Assembly: GCA_033239525.1 (NCBI GenBank)
Contig: BSYO01000020.1
Coordinates: 5,829,892 to 5,893,891 of the forward strand
Source: Nepenthes gracilis
Lineage: Eukaryota; Streptophyta; Magnoliopsida; Caryophyllales; Nepenthaceae
Reading direction: 5' to 3'
Length of the DNA stretch: 64,000 bases
The position numbers and the translations under genes were made by a program. The notes beneath the pieces were generated by a model, which had not been told where the DNA came from, did no database searches, and saw nothing but the letters and a program-made list of their open reading frames with translations. This document shows, one piece after another, positions 22,793 to 35,142 of this stretch. Within the stretch, counting starts at the first letter, position 1; every line of letters starts with the position of its first letter.

Positions 22793-24882
22793 CTAATCAG
22801 GAAGACTCGACGGACCCGCTTCCTCAGGGAAAGTCTTCAGGCAGGACGCCTCTTCTACCCCGGCGTTCCCTGGATGGAGGACGCCAACCGGGATGTGAGG
22901 AGCCACCAGGGAAACAATCCTACGACACAAGCGGATGCCATCCCAATAACGAGCATCCATCACCTGCTGCACTTCTGATGGAGAATGCCGACCAACCATA
23001 TCTCCAACCAACCTGGTGACGTGGCCCTCTGAAGCGACGAGTAGAGCTTCCAGCTGCGCCACTCTCTGCCGCAGGCGCCCATTCTCCTCTGTAAGAGATG
23101 CGATCTGGGCCTGACCGCTGTGGACGAGTTGTTGTCTGCTGAGGATGGTCCGCTGCAGGTCCCCGTGAAAAAAGGAAGCTTGCACCTCGAAGGGGACTGC
23201 ACCACCAGGAACCTGCATAAAAGGCAAGATCAGAAACATTCCCAAAATAAGCAACAAAGGGAGAGGGCCAGAAAGATGCAACCGTACCGAAGAACATGCG
23301 ACGCGCGGGGAGCGCGCGAGATCTCCCGAAAGAGCCTCCTCCTCGGGGCTTCCTCGATCGCAGAGGAGGGTCGACCGGAAGGTCAGGTCCGCCGTAGGAA
23401 CGCCCGGGGGCTCTTGCCACGAGGACGTCCCGGCTTCCCCTTCACGTCGGCTGCATCGAATCAGCCGCGAGAGAGGTGTCAACCTCTGAAAATGCAGCCC
23501 GCGCGAGTTCACCCGAAAGAGCCTCTCCCTGGGGCTCAGCTCCCTCGACTGCTTGAGGAGGGCTGACTGGAAGGCTGGTTGCCGTAGGAACACTCGGGGG
23601 CTCTTGCCACGAGGACGTCCCGGCTTTCCCTTCGTCAGCCTGTACCGGATCAGCAGTAGGGGCGGTGCCAACCACCGAGAATGCGGCCAGGTCTTCGGGA
23701 GGCCTGCACACATAAATGGGCTCCACGAGAATCGCCGGCGACTCCACAGATCCCCGGGCCTCCGACGCTGGCTCAGACGCAGTAGTAAATGGCCCCTCCG
23801 GGCTCTCGAGAATGACGACATCATCCGCCGCCCCTGCAGCGGAACTAGCAGGCGGATCCACAGTGGGTAGAGACTCCACCTCGCAAGCCTCGTGAGTGGC
23901 TAGCCCCGCGACCGAGGCCAACGGCGGTTCGGCGGTCTCCCACTGGCGGTCTGAGCGCGCACGCCTCTTCGGAGCCGAACTTCCTGTCACAACGGGAGGG
24001 CCGGCGATCCGTCTCCTGGACCTCCTCAGGGAAGTCCCTTCAGCTTCCCTTAATCTCTTAATGGCGGCCGCGTCCTCATCACTACTCGATGAATGCAGCA
24101 AAGAGCAGCTCTCCTCCTCAGTCCCGCCGGACGGTGGAGGAGCTGCCAGATCTCCCGACCTCCTTGCCCGGCCTGCCGCCGCCCGGCCGGCGGGAGGTCC
24201 CATCTCGCGATCTCGAATGTAACGGAGGTAAGGTAGTAGCCCCGGATCGAGAAATTCTTCTTCTCGGATTTTGATAGCAACCAACAGCTTTCTCTCGACT
24301 CTGCAAGTCCCTGAGTTGGCTTTTCCTGAAAATAATTCGAAATTGGGCCCCACACCCGTGGGAGCTCGAGGTCGGAGGGCTCCTACAAGAAGAAGAAGCG
24401 CTCCTTCAAGCCCTTCACCGAGTCAGGATTGGTGCCGCGAAAGGAAAACCCCGCCTTGGGGGACATCGACACCCAATCCTCCGACTCCGTGAATCGAAAG
24501 ATTATCCTCACTGCCTTGGCATCAAAAGAACAGTCATACATGAGGGCAAAGACGCACAGAGATACCAGGTAGCGCACGACGTTGGGGTGCAGCCTTGCCA
24601 CAGGGACTCTCAGCGCGTCGACTACTGCGTATAGTGTGCAGCTCGACGAATAACGAAGCCCCCCCTCAAGTGGTGCTCATACACCGTAATAAAGCCCTCT
24701 GGGGGGGCGTTGGCTCTGTCCAGCGCATCGGGAACGCGGTAACTCCAGCCGCTGGGAATCGCGTAGTCTGCTATAAGAGAAGCTATGTTCCCCGCGGTTA
24801 AAACCGACTTGGTGTTGCAGACACCATGGCGCACAGTTCTGGAAACGTGAGAAGAGGAAGAGTTTTCTCTCTTTATCGCCAT
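22793..24882 (-). pseudogene. Antisense ORF 1 of element B, two exons, frameshifted
   Basis: It starts at ATG 24882-24880. Exon 1 holds the PF04195-like domain (YEHHLRGG, then SEDWVSM and GTNPDSVKGL in a second frame), a Ser/Asp-rich segment with SSSSDEDAAAIKRL, a basic RRSRRR patch, and a long Pro/Ala/Glu-rich region. A 75-base intron fits 23287 to 23213 (GTACGG to ATGCAG on the minus strand). Exon 2 is a coiled coil (EENGRLRQRVAQLEALL) ending with MDARYWDGIRLCRR and VGVLHPGN at 22793-22990. Frames change near 24690, 24360 and within 23400-23830. The intron matches the one in the gene at 40636-42515. Function unknown; it is antisense to the element. Confidence 0.8.
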
Positions 24883-24951
24883 TTACCTCTCAAAAATCGC
24901 GGATGCAAACAAGAAGGAAAGCAGCAGAAGTAAGAAAGCAGTTGTCGATCG

Positions 24952-24964
24952 ATTTAAATAGGCA
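24952..24964 (-). promoter_or_regulatory. TATA-like box for antisense ORF 1 of B
   Basis: Minus-strand TGCCTATTTAAA, about 75 bases before ATG 24882; the same spacing as in element A. Confidence 0.5.
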
Positions 24965-25304
24965 ACGCCAAGCAAAGAAGGTGGGAAGCCCAAAACAGCA
25001 CCGCCACCGGAGATTGGGACACGTGGTGGCATCAAGGCGCACCACAGGATCTCAATCGTTCGCAATGATGCCTAGGCACCAGGCTAACGGGCGCGACCCT
25101 TCAGCTGCCAGTTTAGGGTCCACGATGGCGCCGCCGCATTAAATAGAGGCTCACGATAGCAGAACCCCTGAAGACGCGCACGATAAGCACGAAGCAAAAA
25201 TGCAAAAAAAAAAAAGGGAGAAACAGCCAAGAAACAAGAAAACTCGGCAGACAAGATGATGCGAAAAACAGATTCTCATTACGACAAACAGTTCTGTTAC
25301 AACG

Positions 25305-25923
25305 CTAGCAAAGAAAAGAAAAGGGCGCAACAATGACAAAAACAGCTAATGGTCCTTGGTGGCCGGTGGAGGAGCTTTGAACGTGATAATCCACCAACTG
25401 ATCACGGGTCTTGGCGGACGAGTTATGAGGATCTAGGACCCCCACGCGGAAGCCTGGATCCTCCAGTGAAGCTAGCCTTCGGCAAAGCCTAACGGCGTCA
25501 AAATAACTCCGCTCCAAGGCCGGGTTCACTCCTTCCGGCCGAAGCCTCGACCTCAGCTCCGTCTCAGCTGCCAAAGAACTTCAGCCTTGTGTCGCGCCCG
25601 AGTTGCTCCGTTTCTTCTTCAAGTGCCGCATGCGGGCCTGCACCCCCACGTTGGCACCCACTGGGCCCGTGCGTGGCCCCGGCCTCCGACTTGGCCAGAG
25701 CGCTCTCTAAATGCGCGACGCGGTCCTCAGCCATTCCACCTGACCGCAGCAGCCCCGACGCGCGGTTGGACTCCCTCAAAACCTGGAGGCGGTCCCGACT
25801 CCGTGAAGGGCCAGCAACCGTGGCCTCGAGCGACCTCTCCTCAAGACCCGGGGGCATGAGAGCCGACTGCACCCATCGGAAGAGCGTTACGAGTCGGCCG
25901 GATGTGTCCTCCATTGACTTCAC
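25305..25923 (-). pseudogene. Antisense ORF 2 of element B (coiled-coil protein), frameshifted
   Basis: The first open part (25923-25564) holds ATVAGPSRSR and the coiled coil VAHLESALAKSEA; the second (25574-25305) holds LRPEG, LERSYFDAVRLCRR and FRVGVLDPHN. The same order and motifs are in element A at 2189-1604. The frame changes where the two overlap (25564-25574). It resembles the C-terminal half of antisense ORF 1, so the family carries two antisense paralogues in tandem. A TATA-like box stands at 26007-26020. Confidence 0.65.
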
Positions 25924-26006
25924 GGCAAGGAAACACGTAGAGGAAGATCAAACTGCCAGCAGATGGACAAGTACAGAGATGTGCCAGATTTCGGGAGAAA
26001 GTGGCG

Positions 26007-26020
26007 TATTTAAATAGGCA
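26007..26020 (-). promoter_or_regulatory. TATA-like box for antisense ORF 2 of B
   Basis: Minus-strand TGCCTATTTAAA upstream of the ORF 2 start, matching 2282-2295 in element A. Confidence 0.45.
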
Positions 26021-26029
26021 AATCTTCTC

Positions 26030-27267
26030 CTGAAAAGGCGGCAACTCCAAAAGGCGGAAAGCATTTAAGGAAGGGCCAATGAGGATTCTCCACGTGGGAG
26101 ACCCCTGAATACTTGCGCGTTTCTAAGACAGAACGACGCCTCCTGACCGCGCAGAAATTAAATGCGCTGGCTGTCCCAGGAGACGTGACAGTTGACAGGG
26201 ACCCCACAAGCTCCCAAAGGATGACGCGTGGATCCTCAGGGCAAAACGCCCGGCGACAAAAGAGCATTTACGAAGACGAGACAAAAATTGAAGATAAAAG
26301 AGGCTACTTTTTTTATTAATCAATGCTTTCTTACAAAGTACAAGATCTACAACCATGAAGCTGCGAGAAAGACGAAAGAAGACTGCGGTGCGAAGCCCGG
26401 TATGCTCCCGTACCTCGTCCCAGGAGAGCCCTGCGAACACGATCTGCACTGGATCCCGACGGCCCGGGCAGTCGGGTATTTCACCGCGAATCAAGGCGGA
26501 AGCAAGGAGCATCCCCCGGTGGACGTTTAAAGCGTCCAATCCACCGGGGTCCAGGAAGCACTGAAGTCAGGCACTCCGGGAGAGACGGGCAAGAAGCTCA
26601 GCTTCCACGGAGGGCTACTGACCTCGGACTCCTTCCGCGGTTAGCGCCCTGGGGTGGCTGGCGGAACGGTCCCCTGCGAAAGCCATCACCTAACAGGCGA
26701 AGCAGCCGGCGGGGATCGTCCAAGAATCCGCTCAACCTAGCCAGGCCACAACCCGGAAGGAAGCATGCGACGACGGCAGAATAGCCAAGCTACTCTCGTT
26801 AGCAAAGAATGCAAGCCACAGGGCATAGGCTACAACGGTCTCCTCCAAGGATCTCAGGCATGCAAGTGGTCCATCCAACTCCTTCTTGAGTGCCCACCAA
26901 GGGCGGGGAAAGCCAGAATCTTCTCATTGCCTTTTCGATTTGCTGGTAAGGGATGGACTCCACTCGCTCAAGTGCCCTCCTATTTATGGGCAAGACGCAG
27001 GCTATCCCTTCACCCAGCGCAACACGGCATCCAGCAAACATCTTTCGGGCAACAGAAATGCACCACCGGGTCGACGCAACCTGACAGGCGCAGCGCGCGA
27101 ATCTCGCCTGGTGAAGTGACAGATCACGGCAGTGTCTGAAAAGCCTGCCCTGGCTCCTGGGAAAGGCGCGAACCTGGAAGACGACAAAAATGAGCGACAC
27201 GAGGAAGGGTATGAGGCTGCGGAAATGGGCCCAGTGGACATGCCAGGCCCGACCACTGGCCGGCCCA
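26030..27267 (+). other. Element B 3' untranslated region
   Basis: Collinear with 2300-3510 of element A. No conserved ORF and no tandem array are seen. Confidence 0.55.
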
Positions 27268-27282
27268 GGCATGGGGGGCTAG
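27268..27282 (+). promoter_or_regulatory. Polypurine tract of element B
   Basis: GGCATGGGGGGCTAG abuts the 3' LTR. Confidence 0.85.
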
Positions 27283-28285
27283 TGTTGGGTCCCATGTCCT
27301 GGCCCATGAGACAGGCCCAGGCCCATGATGCAGGTCGCGGCCCATAAGGGGACCAGAAGCCCACATGAAGTAATCAGCCCAGCCCAATGGTTGAAAGGCG
27401 CGAGTCCACGATGGAAGAAGGCAACGGAATCCTGCAGCGCATTAAATGCGTCGTCGGGAACAGGCGGAAAGGCTAGCCAATAGAGGCGTGGCTGGCGCAG
27501 CGCCAACGCCACCCGTTGCCGTCTGCAAGTAGCCAACCAATCCCCGCTCAGGGAAAATCGAGCATGGTCAACAACGCTCAACAGCGTGCCAAGCACGGCA
27601 ACAGGGCAGCTGGCGTGACCGGCGGTCCACAACAGTGACCAGCGGCGCAATGGCCCAAGCAACGGGCGTTTTGGCGCCCAAGAGTCCAACAGGGGGAGGC
27701 GTATAAGAACCCTCACACCCCACAGAGAAAGGGACTCTCTTTTCTCGATCAATCTTTGGACCTTTTCTGGAGATCTCTTCGAGCATCTTACATTCTTTGC
27801 TTCCCTTTGAATCAAGAGTTCAAACGGCAAATCACACTCAACTGCTTCCCTCTTCTCTAAAACACGAGAGTGACGAGTCAAGACGGAGCATTGACTCATC
27901 TAGCTAACTCGCTCACCATCCCAGCAACCTCGGAGATCACGGGAAAGTCAGCCACCCATTGCGGTGCATCAAGGAAGCCAGGCCTTCCATCACTTGCTCA
28001 TTGTATTCTCCACATCACCGCACAAGCATCTCTTACGCCTACACAAAGATTTCTCCGCGCACCCCTTTAGCGTGCGCCATTTCCGTTATTGCGGGAATTT
28101 GCTTGACTTGAGCGTCGGAGCGGCCTCGGTGGGAGAAATCTACGGACCCTTGACCTCTTGTTTGTTGTTTGTGTTGTGCAGTCCGCGTTCACAGGACAGA
28201 CCGACCTTCTTCCAAAACAGCCCAGACGCTTAGGAACCGGAAGGCTCCCTAATCCGTACGACAACCGTGGGCCCGGGACGCAACA
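27283..28285 (+). repeat. 3' LTR of element B
   Basis: 1003 bp, TGTTGGGTCC to GACGCAACA, followed by TTTTT. TATA box at 27701-27708; TGACTTGAGCGTCGGAG at 28104-28120. Confidence 0.95.
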
Positions 28286-28290
28286 TTTTT

Positions 28291-29674
28291 ATATTCCGAA
28301 ATAAAAATGCGTTTTTCTTTACTTTTTCTTTCTCTCTGTCTCCATCTTCAAAATATAAAAAAAATTGCTCCATTCTACTAAGCACATTGCTTAAATATTT
28401 CACTTTTTATTAAAATTAAACTAATAGCAGTAAGATAAATTAGACTTTATATCAAAATTTTTATTAGTGATATGTGTCTTGAAAATATATTTGATCAGAA
28501 AAGTCATGAAGATAGCTTTGGACCATAAAGTGCAATTTATGCACCCCAAATGAAAAACAAGTGGTCATAAGTATGAAAGTGAGCAATGATGACGTAAGGA
28601 TATATGATTTAAATTATTGTTGAGGGGAGGTTGATTGAATCTTTGTGAAGGAATTGATCCATATCCAAATTGGTGCTTTATGAGGACTCTCACAAGCTCT
28701 ATCAACCTAAACAACTCTAACGACATATTTAATTATTAAAATAAAATAAGATAATAATAGAATAATTATTCTCAGAAAATAAAATAAGATAGAAATAGAG
28801 TTAAATATTTCTATTTTTATATTTGGTTACTCATTTGAAATAATTATGAATGAGTTAAGATTTAATATTCTAATATTTGGTATGTAATAATAATATGGGG
28901 AATAGAATTAAAATTTATACTAATGACTTTTTTACCCATATTTAAAGAAAAAGATTTTGAAGGTCAAAAGGTATGAATAATGCATACAATAATGGTTGCT
29001 AATATTATGTATAGTAGAATTTTGGTACTTATTTTCCTCCCTACACTCTCTCTAGGCTTAGAGAGTGTGTGGCTAAGATATATTTTTATCAAGAGAGAGG
29101 GATGAAAACCTATCGACTGAATTTGTATAGCCTTAATTTACTAAAAAAGTTAAGCTCCAAAAACCTATCAATCCTCAAAACCTTTCAAGGCATGGCACTT
29201 CTCTTGGGAATGGATATTTTTGTTAAAAATATGTCCCACATAATATGTGACGTAGGGAGGAGGGTGAAAGTAGAGAGAAGAAGAATAGAGGGGTAGGGAC
29301 AAGAAGTTAGACTAGAGGGGTAGGGACAAGAAAGGGATCAAACCAAAGGGGGAGAGAGAAAGGGAAGCACAATTGCTCAATTGCAATCAATTTCTCATTA
29401 ATTCATTCATCATCAATCCCCTAAACAATAGAAATAGGGGTTCTTATATAGAGAACCCGATGTCTAAGAAAATTAAAATTAAAATCATAATTAAATAACT
29501 TTAAAAGTGAAAAGTAAATCAAATGGTAAATAAAATCAAATTTCTACTAAATAAAAATCAAATCAAATCTAATTAATGATCAAAATTGCTATGGAAATAA
29601 AATTAAAGCTAATTTGGAAGGCAAATCAAAGTAAATTTTTGTCTTGGATGTCCGCATCAATATGGCATATAAAT
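28291..29674. other. AT-rich interval, nothing recognised
   Basis: No gene is supported. A short direct repeat (AGAGGGGTAGGGACAAGAA type) occurs twice at about 29286-29332. The 75-residue ORF at 29069-29296 has no family resemblance. Confidence 0.45.
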
Positions 29675-30699
29675 TGATGCGCCCTCGGATCCGAATTTCG
29701 AACAGATTTGGGCTGATCCGCTTGTCCTGGTTCCGGCTCCGTTCACTGAGTTTGGATCCTGCACACCACTAAAACGAACAGGAGGTTAGTGTGTCGGCGA
29801 AAAGTTGTCCCATCGAAAATACTCCGACACTCAAGTCAGTAAACAGCCTTCGAAATCTGAGAAGGTTACTGGAACTCAGAATTGAAAGAGAGAAAGTGCA
29901 AGAGTGTGTGGATCTCCAGATGAAAGAGAGGCAATGCCGTCTTCTTGAATCTGGATGGTGGGGAGGTAGTAAACGGGTCAGCCGGGGTTAACGCGCTTGT
30001 ATGCCTTGGGTTTTTTGAGTGTCAGCAGAGAGTAGAGAATTGTAAGTCTGTCTCTGTTGTCATTGTGGGAGATGTGTGAGTAAAAGCTTGCGTGCCTTGA
30101 ATGAGAATTCTAGGGCTTATTTATGGTTAACAAGGTGATCTCCCCCCTTTGGAAGGTGTGATCCCCTGTGTTATTCTTAGTTGGCCTGCCTTTCAGAGCT
30201 GATGTCAGTTGCCAAACGGACCAAGATAGCTTCCTTCCACGGCGGTCAGTGGCTTTCCAAATTGCTCACCTTCCTTCTGTGTATTTTACCGTTGGAGCAC
30301 CCCAATTGGCAGGAGATTGGAAAAATCTGGCGCCTTCCTTACAAGAAGGGCGCCGATTTTGTCAATGTCCATTTTGGGAGCCAGCTGGGATCATGGAAGA
30401 TGCTGGGAGAGCCGTTGCTGGCCGTCTGATGGATCGTGGGCTCAAGTAGGCCAAGCCCGTAAAAAGCCTTTTATTTTCGGCCGGTTGCTACAGTGATTTC
30501 GGTCAACGCTCGAATTGATCATCTGCAAGCGAGTTAGCCGCCTGTTGGAGTCTAGACGGTTAATGCTGGCGTTGACCGTCTTGGGCTTTTCAGGATTTGG
30601 GCCTTCGCAACCTATTGGGCCGTTTTTAAGTTAACCGTCCGGTAGGCCGTTTTGGGCCTCCGTTGACCATGGGCCAGCCTATTTTTGATATACCCATCG
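29675..30699 (-). repeat. 3' LTR of element F (1025 bp)
   Basis: On the minus strand it begins CGATGGGTATATC and ends GGGCGCATCA. The start would be TGATGGG as in C and I, so one base has changed. The reversed TGACTTGAGTGTCGGAG block is at 29822-29838, and TGTGCAGG follows at the expected distance. No target duplication could be matched. Confidence 0.75.
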
Positions 30700-30715
30700 C
30701 TAGTCCCCCATACCG
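30700..30715 (-). promoter_or_regulatory. Polypurine tract of element F
   Basis: The minus strand reads GGTATGGGGGACTAG just before the LTR, close to the tract of A, B and C. Confidence 0.7.
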
Positions 30716-30850
30716 GTGGCCAGAATTCTGGCTTCCGGTATGTTCGTGATGGGATGCCACTTACTGCCCTTCGTCGTTCGAGGATCCCAGAAGACTCTAT
30801 GAAAGACAGATGGGAGTTTAACCGAATCGATGACCGTCTTGGCCAATTCC

Positions 30851-31160
30851 GAGAAGAATATTAACCAATCACACCGCCTTAGCCGGCCGGGAGAAAATAT
30901 TGACGTAACTATTACCGCTTTGGCTAGTTCCCGAAGAAGAATGTTGACGAATCTGCCGATCGCCTTGGTCAGCCTCGGAGAAGAATGTTGACCAAGCGCT
31001 GACCGTCTTTGCCGGCCGCCGAGAAGAATGTTGACGAACTGCTGACCGCTCTTGGTGATTCCGGAGAAGAATGTTAACTGGAATCATGCTGATCTTTGCC
31101 GCCTCCGAGAAGAATATTGGCCGAATCTGGCTGATCGTCTTTAGCTAGTTTCGGAAGACT
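30851..31160 (-). repeat. Tandem array, about 43-bp unit, seven copies
   Basis: GAGAAGAATGTTGACC-type blocks begin at 30851, 30891, 30933, 30978, 31021, 31064 and 31107, with GCCGGCC or TTCCGGAG just before several of them. The position is the 3' untranslated region of element F. Confidence 0.85.
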
Positions 31161-31451
31161 TTCTTTCCAGCCTTTTGATGGACGTGTGGCCATCACCCCA
31201 GTTCAGAGCGAGAAGACACGCGTCTCCTTTTGGTTGGGCGGATATCCTGACAATTAATGCTAAGAGATCCGCCTTTTGAAGGGCCAAGTGGGGAGGCGAC
31301 ACGTGGCAGGACTGACGTCGTCCTTTATGAGGGGTTTTAAAGTGTTCTTGTCGTTCAAGTTTCCCTCCACATTTCGAAAGCCTTCTACGCCTCCTAGCCT
31401 TCGTCTTCTTCGTTCCCAACTTCTCAGAAACCCTAGTCCTTCCAGTAATCC

Positions 31452-32460
31452 ATGGCCTCCGTTGCTGATATCGCCTCTGTGCTTAGAGAGGGGGACGTTA
31501 AAGCTTTGTGCGTAGAGTTTAACGTTCCAAAAGAAATCCCTTGGAGGGTCACTGGAAAGGATGACAGAGCCTTTGCTCCACCGGCAAGGCATATCACAGT
31601 GTATGAGGCCCAGCTGAGGAGCGGCCTCCGTCTCCCGTTGCTGGACAATTTGCTGTCCGTTCTGCGAGTCCTATGAGTCCTAATAGCTCAGCTACACGTT
31701 AACGCCGTCTGGTATCTCTGTACATTATGTATTTTTCTTCGAAAACATTCTAAGAAGCTAAGAATGTCGATGTGAGGGGCTTATTTAAAATAAACCAGGG
31801 AGGAGAGTGGATATCGCTCGTCCCCCGTTCTGGCCTGAAAATAAACACAGTCATATATGACTCATTGAAGAACTAGAAAAAACGTTTCTTTTTTGTGAGT
31901 GTGGGGGTGACCTGGCCCCTTGTGAAGGAGGGAGGAGACCAGGAAGGTGAACTGAGGACCGCCTTCCCCGATTCAAAAGCCTATGTTGCCAGCAAGGATG
32001 ATGCGGCTGGAGGACTCCAAAGGCTTGATCATCCGTATGCGGCATACTAATGAAGGGTTTATCGGCCCGTTGTTTGAGAAAAGGTCCGAGACGCCTTCAT
32101 CGCCGCCGCCCCGCGATTACGTTGCCGCCGATCTCGCAGAGGTCCCGGCAAGATGCATGAGCCTAGAGGAGACCCCACGAGAACCGGCCGATGGACTCTG
32201 GAGAGGGAGTCATCCTGGCGCAGCTCACGCCCCAAGCGGTTCCTTGTGCAGCGTTGACAAAATCCTTTACAGAGCCTGCTTGTGAGCCAGTGGTGGAGGC
32301 GCGGGAGCCATCCGTTAGCTCTTCAGTTGCGTGGACTCCTGCTGTGGAGCCAACGGTGGAGCTTGACCCTCCAGCAGCTGCTGCGAATGCTGCAGCTGAG
32401 GAGCTCACAGGCCACATTTGAGGAAGTCAGCCCTCCATTCCCAAAAAGCTGGAAGAATTT
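31452..32460 (+). pseudogene. Antisense ORF of element F (PF04195-like N-terminus), degraded
   Basis: ATG at 31452 follows a pyrimidine-rich leader with AAACCCTAGTCC. The first 75 residues (MASVADIASVLREGDVKAL, then VYEAQLRSGLRLPLL) match the start of the gene at 40636. It stops at 31674-31676. Later pieces at 31983-32421 have the acidic, Pro/Val-rich composition of the family's middle region. The coiled-coil exon is not seen. It is on the plus strand because the element is on the minus strand. Confidence 0.65.
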
Positions 32461-32599
32461 CTCAGGAATCCATCCAATCAGAGCCCCTTCTCTTCCATTC
32501 AAGTTACCGGCCATAATGCTCAGATAGACAGCACACCCTCAGCGGGTGTCTCTAAGTCGTCCATCAACAAGGCGCATCCACTCTCAATCTACCGTACAT

Positions 32600-33229
32600 G
32601 CATCCTCTGCACATCTTTCTATACTATTAAAAAGGTATATTTGATTTGAGTATCGAAGGATTTACAATCCGAGTAATTTCCACACTTCTTATTATTTTTA
32701 GTTGTATTATCTAGGGTTCAGATTTGAGGCTATTGGGAACGGATTTGCCTCATATCGACCTGTAAGAAGATTTGATTTGCGATCCCCAATCAGTAGAATA
32801 ATCCAAATTTTCCATACGTAACAAGGTTAATTTTAAAATTTTTAGCCAAAATTTAATTACAGAGATTTATATCTTAAATTTTCATAAATAGATATTTCAT
32901 ATATTAAAAATATAAAAAAATTAACTTTATATTTTAAAAAATTTCCTACACATTTTTCCCTCTCACCCTCGTCCATTTTGTCATTCCGAGCATTTTAGCA
33001 TTTTTTTTAAAATAGATAAAATCCACTTCAAATATATATTTGTAAGATATATAAAATTTAAAAAATATTTATATAAAGATTAATTTTATTTTTATACTTT
33101 AAATTTCAAATTAGAAATTTTACTTAAATTTCCTAACAGACTTACCCTCTAACTGGTTTGTCAATCTTCCTGCTGTTACCTTCCATCTCTCCTACTCTCT
33201 TCTATTGCGGCCATGCAACTTGGCATGAT
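32600..33229. other. Very AT-rich interval
   Basis: No gene. It leads into the satellite at 33230. Confidence 0.5.
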
Positions 33230-34446
33230 ATATATCTTGAAAGTATTAAAATAACTTTTAAAATCAAATAATTATAAAAACTAAGAATCTTGAAAAAAAT
33301 AATGAAGTAATAAATATTAAAATAATATAGAAAATAATAATGTATTAAAAAGGAAAAATGAGGGAAAAAGAAATTAAAAAGGATAAAACAAAACATGAAG
33401 TAAAAATATTAAAATATGTTAAAATAAAAGACACAAATAAAAAATATTAAAATTTATAAAATAATTCACAAAAATAAAAAATTAAATGAATAAAATTATA
33501 AAGGACAAGATAAAATAAAAAATAAAAATATTAAAATTTTTAAAAATAAAAGTTAAAAAAAGAATATCAAAATTGAAAAAAATAATTACAAAATTTGAAA
33601 AATAAAACGAAAGAAATTAAAAATCTTAAAAATTTTGAAAAATAAATAGTAAAAAAGATGGAAATAAAAGGGTAAAGTACTGAAATAATTTTTAAAATAA
33701 AAAATAATAAACAAAAAACTAAGAACCTAGAAAAGATAATAAAATATTAAATATTAAAATAATAAAAGAAATAATAATAACTAAAAAATAACAAATAATA
33801 AAAAAATTATAAATCATAAAACAAAACATAAAGAAAAAATATTAAAATATGCTATAATAAAAGAGAGAAATAAAAAATATTAAAATTTATGAAATGTTCA
33901 CAACAATAAAAAATAAAATGAAAAAAATTATAAAGGACAAGAGAAAATAAAAGATAAAAATATGAAAATGTTTAAAAATAAAATTGGAAAAACGAATATC
34001 AAAATTTATAAAATAATTCATAAAATTTGAAAAATAAAACGACAGAAAATAAAAATCTTAAAAATTTTAAAAAATAAGTAGTAAAAAAGAAGGGAATAAA
34101 CGGGTAAAGTACCAAAATAAGTTTTAAAATAAAAAATAATAAATAAAAAACTAAGAACCTAGAAAAAATAATAAAGTATTAAATATTAAAATAAGATTAG
34201 ATATAATAATGACTAAAAAAATTACAAATAAGAAAAAAAGAAATTATAAATGATAAAACAAAACCTAGGGAAAAAATATTAAAATGTGCTAAAATAAAAG
34301 AGAGAAATAAAGAAATATTAAAATTTATTGAATAATTCACAACAATAAGAAATAAAATGAAAAAAATTATAAATGACAAGACAAAATAAAAAAAATATAT
34401 AAAAATATTTAAAAATAAAATTTGAAAAACGAATATCAAAATTTAT
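33230..34446 (+). repeat. AT-rich tandem satellite, about 435-bp period, nearly three units
   Basis: The marker CTAAGAACCT (CTAAGAATCT in the first unit) sits at 33281, 33719 and 34151, spacings of 438 and 432. Other shared blocks are GGTAAAGTAC, TTTTAAAATAAAA, AAATATTAAAAT and AAAGGACAAGA. A fragment with the same marker stands at 42690-42747 on the far side of fragment H. Purine bias on the plus strand is very strong. Confidence 0.8.
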
Positions 34447-35142
34447 AAAATTTTAATGGTCTCCGGAATTAAAAATTTTAAAAAACAAATTAAAACGAAA
34501 GAAATTTGGAGAAAATGATCTCCGGAGCAGAAAATTCACAAGGTCTACGGGAAAAAGTATCCGGAGAGAAGGTATCGTGAATGAAAAAAGATCTCCGAAG
34601 CTAACAAAGGTCTCCGAAAAATTCAAGGTCTCCGGACAGGAAAAAAGGTCTCCTGAGAATAGGTCTCCGGAGAAAAGGCCTCCGGAGAGAAGGTACCCGA
34701 AACTTTGAAAGATCTCCGGAGAGAACAAAGGTCAAAGGAAAAATTCAAGATCTCCAGAAATGAAGGGGTCACCGGAGGAAATAAAATAAGGTCTACATTT
34801 CCTCCGGTGAATTTAAAAGAGATTAGATCTTCTGGAGAAAAAGATCTCCGAAAAAAGATAAGGTCTCATGAGAATAAGGGTCTCCGGAGAATTAAGATCT
34901 CCTGAAGGAAAAATAACGTCTCCCGGGGAAACGAAGATCTCCTGTTTAAAAGAAGGTCTCCCGAAGAAACGAAGGTATCCGCAGATATAAGGTCTCCGGA
35001 GAATTAAGATTTCCGGAATAAAAAATAACGTCTAAGGATGATAAGAAGGTCTCCGGAGAGATAAGGTCTCCGGAGGAAAAAAGATAAGGTCCCCAGGGAA
35101 ACGAAGGTCTCCAGAGAGATGACGTCTCCGGAGGAAATAAGA
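34447..35142 (+). repeat. Degenerate tandem array, GGTCTCCGGAGAA core (left half)
   Basis: Units of roughly 15-30 bp, 'AAGGTCTCCGGAGAA', with variants GATCTCCGGAG and GTCTCCTGAG. It is cut by copia element G and continues at 39743. Confidence 0.87.

Larger units (their letters stand above)
15315..28285 (+). mobile_element. Complete Ty3/gypsy Tat-lineage element B, 12.97 kb, target duplication TTTTT
   Basis: Both LTRs (15315-16312 and 27283-28285) have TGTTG/CAACA ends, and TTTTT lies directly outside each (15310-15314 and 28286-28290). Inside are a primer site, gag, protease, reverse transcriptase, RNase H and integrase in Ty3/gypsy order, then two antisense ORFs, and a polypurine tract. This is the architecture known for Tat/Retand elements. 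Every coding part has frameshifts or stops, so the copy is dead. The two LTRs differ at a few per cent of positions by eye, with several indels, which implies an insertion that is not recent. Confidence 0.93.
29675..32530 (-). mobile_element. Tat-lineage element F, 3' end, minus strand
   Basis: From left to right: LTR in reverse, polypurine tract in reverse, tandem array, then an antisense-type ORF on the plus strand. This is exactly the 3' end of a Tat element turned round. pol, gag and the 5' LTR are missing to the right, where AT-rich DNA begins near 32600, so the copy is truncated. Confidence 0.78.

Noticed and set aside
29822..29838. Start of an independent gene at TCCGACACTCAAGTC
   Set aside because: It is the reverse of the conserved LTR block and marks the minus-strand LTR of element F.
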